In this document: piece by piece, positions 63,158 to 64,000 of the stretch
Numbering within the stretch: position 1 is the stretch's first letter
Layout: every line of letters begins with the position of its first letter
Assembly (NCBI RefSeq): GCF_014170375.1
Contig: NZ_LZZW01000031.1
Location: 124,001-188,000 of the forward strand
Origin: Variovorax sp. UMC13
GTDB lineage: Bacteria; Pseudomonadota; Gammaproteobacteria; Burkholderiales; Burkholderiaceae_C
DNA length: 64,000 nucleotides
Reading direction: 5' to 3'
The notes under the pieces: generated by a model
Seen by the model: only the letters and a program-made list of their open reading frames with translations
What the model was told of the DNA's origin: nothing
Databases searched by the model: none
Position numbers and translations under genes: made by a program

Positions 63158-63420
63158 AGACCCTGTTCCTGCTCATGGCGCAGTACGACGCACGATCAGT
63201 CATCCCCCTGGAATGGGTGCAGCGCGACTACTTCACACACCTTGATGTCAAGAAGCTGGCGGCAAAGTGCACGACGGGAGAGATCCGATTGCCCTTAGTC
63301 AGGACAGACCCAAGCAGCCAGAAATCGCAGAAGGCGGTGGGCCTCTTAGACCTCGCTGAATACCTCGACGGCCGCCAGCAGGCGGCACGCAAGGAGCTAG
63401 ATCAGCTTCGTCCGAAATGA
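63154..63420 (+). CDS. PrtN-like pyocin/phage activator
   Basis: This 88-residue protein matches the PrtN family: MKTLFLLMAQYDARSVIPLE, WVQRDYFTHLDVKKLAAK, GEIRLPLVRTDPSSQKSQKA and LLDLAEYLDGRQQAARKEL. In Pseudomonas, PrtN activates pyocin genes after DNA damage. In beta-proteobacterial prophages homologues often lie near an attachment end, as here. Target promoters unknown. Confidence 0.85.
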   Translation: MKTLFLLMAQYDARSVIPLEWVQRDYFTHLDVKKLAAKCTTGEIRLPLVRTDPSSQKSQKAVGLLDLAEYLDGRQQAARKELDQLRPK

Positions 63421-63426
63421 CAAACC

Positions 63427-63443
63427 GCCCGCACTATGCGGGC
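63427..63443. terminator. Hairpin after prtN
   Basis: GCCCGCA-CTA-TGCGGGC is a perfect 7-bp stem, 7 bases past the prtN stop. Plus-strand flank is not T-rich; on the minus strand GGTTTGTCATTT follows. Possibly bidirectional. Confidence 0.5.
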
Positions 63444-63703
63444 TGTCCTAGCCATCCAGGCCTGCGAAGGCCCAAAACTCAGAGGCGACGACAGGCAGCA
63501 GTCGGCCAGAAGGGGTCGTTCGGCGCCGGCGGGCGGACGACCGCCTCTGGCTGGATCCGGTCGCTCAACGCACTCTGTCGAGCTCCGGCATTTCGACCCG
63601 TTGTTGCCGGTCTGATCCACCACTAAAAAAGTTGGTATGGTTTGCCGTTACCGGGCGGTCGGTCGTGATGACAGGCAGATTTCCTGAAGCGGATACCGAG
63701 GCG
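63444..63703. other. Non-coding junction region, probable prophage right end
   Basis: No frame looks coding. The sequence holds ggcggtcggtc (63654-63664), the same 11 bases as in dusA (27622-27632), and short stretches resembling degraded chromosomal sequence. The true right att site is probably in this stretch, but no displaced dusA 5' end follows. Confidence 0.35.
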
Positions 63704-64000
63704 CTAAGCAGCCGATGCATTCGCGTCCAGGAGACCAGCGGAAACGCTACTTCGCAAGATGTCACTCATTCCACGGGCCATATTTCCAAGTATTTCGACG
63801 CGAAATCGTGCTCGCGTTATGGCGACGTACAGACGTTGATGTGCTGCATAGTTGAGAAAGTTTTGGCTGGGCTCGAACTCGAGCCCTGATCCATTTGGAG
63901 GGACCCTTCCTCCATCAACCCCTACAAGCACCACCCCTGCGAACTCCAATCCGCCTACAAATTCAGGCGCAGTAAGGACGAAACGTCCAGAATTCTTAGC
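63704..64000 (-). CDS. UvrD-like superfamily 1 helicase, C-terminal end, cut by window edge
   Basis: The minus-strand frame is open from the window edge to the stop at 63704 (98 residues). It reads FVLTAPEFVGGLEFAGVVLV, matching helicase motif V (T...KGLEF-V), and RLYVAITRARFRVEIL, matching motif VI (VAITRAR) of UvrD/PcrA-type SF1A helicases. The product is probably a large ATP-dependent helicase. It lies just outside the prophage and may belong to another mobile or defence element. Confidence 0.75.
   Translation of the reverse strand, partial: AKNSGRFVLTAPEFVGGLEFAGVVLVGVDGGRVPPNGSGLEFEPSQNFLNYAAHQRLYVAITRARFRVEILGNMARGMSDILRSSVSAGLLDANASAA

Noticed and set aside
63654..63664. ggcggtcggtc as proven right attachment site
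   Set aside because: An 11-bp GC-rich match can arise by chance, its 9-bp core gcggtcggt occurs elsewhere in the window, and no dusA 5' end follows. Kept only as a candidate.

Overview
The window is high-GC DNA from a beta-proteobacterium, most likely a Comamonadaceae member close to Variovorax. The basis is the isc gene set and order, a methylmalonyl-CoA mutase/propionyl-CoA carboxylase cluster with bioB, an intracellular PHB depolymerase, Bug/TctC-type binding proteins, and a dispersed 'ccggctttgccgggccgc' repeat that I associate with this family. It has two parts: chromosome (1 to about 27.6 kb) and an apparently intact, temperate, HK97/lambda-like siphophage prophage (about 27.6 kb to 63.4-63.7 kb). 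A few hundred bases of another accessory segment follow it.

Chromosomal part. The first 6 kb, on the minus strand, is the Fe-S cluster assembly operon iscR-iscS-iscU-iscA-hscB-hscA-fdx, followed by the start of dnaQ. A good type 1 IscR site overlaps the iscR promoter. Next come uvrB (minus) and, on the plus strand, an aromatic/aspartate aminotransferase, a PHB depolymerase with an unusual basic tail, an RnfB-like ferredoxin and a LysE exporter. From 12.4 to 20.9 kb, on the minus strand, lies a propionyl-CoA to succinyl-CoA operon: scpA, meaB, pccB, pccA, bioB, and a VOC protein that is probably the epimerase. The divergent ScfR/PccR-type regulator faces it, and a matching TTTGC direct-repeat site sits at each end of the shared promoter region. 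Then follow a LysR regulator, a CaiB-type CoA transferase, a Bug binding protein and an HMG-CoA-lyase-like enzyme (a small acyl-CoA catabolic module), and dusA.

Prophage. A tyrosine integrase diverges from dusA and the element appears inserted in the 5' end of dusA, the known target of DusA-type integrases. Rightward come a SRAP (YedK) protein and a run of small unknown genes that diverge around a LexA box. The leftward late operon, read 57 kb to 32.9 kb, runs: Q-like Zn-finger protein, terminator, HNH nuclease, terS, terL, portal, ClpP-like protease, major capsid, connector and head-closure genes, tail terminator, tail tube, G/GT chaperones with a programmed -1 frameshift, tape measure, minor tail proteins, a giant peptidase-tail-tip fusion, holin, endolysin, Rz with nested Rz1, and an SGNH-hydrolase tail fibre. 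The immunity/replication region (57.4 to 60.1 kb) has a Cro-like protein, a short CI-like repressor, a CII (CP76) protein and an O-like replication protein. The replication gene contains a clear origin: eight copies of an iteron and two perfect DnaA boxes. Two pairs of palindromic operators control cro/cI and a second rightward operon of small early genes ending in an HD phosphohydrolase. A BrnT/BrnA toxin-antitoxin pair and a PrtN-like activator close the prophage.

The last 300 bases hold the C-terminal end of a UvrD-like (SF1) helicase that runs off the window. No dusA 5' remnant is visible there, so a second element may be stacked behind the prophage. No rRNA, tRNA, CRISPR array or complete insertion sequence was found.
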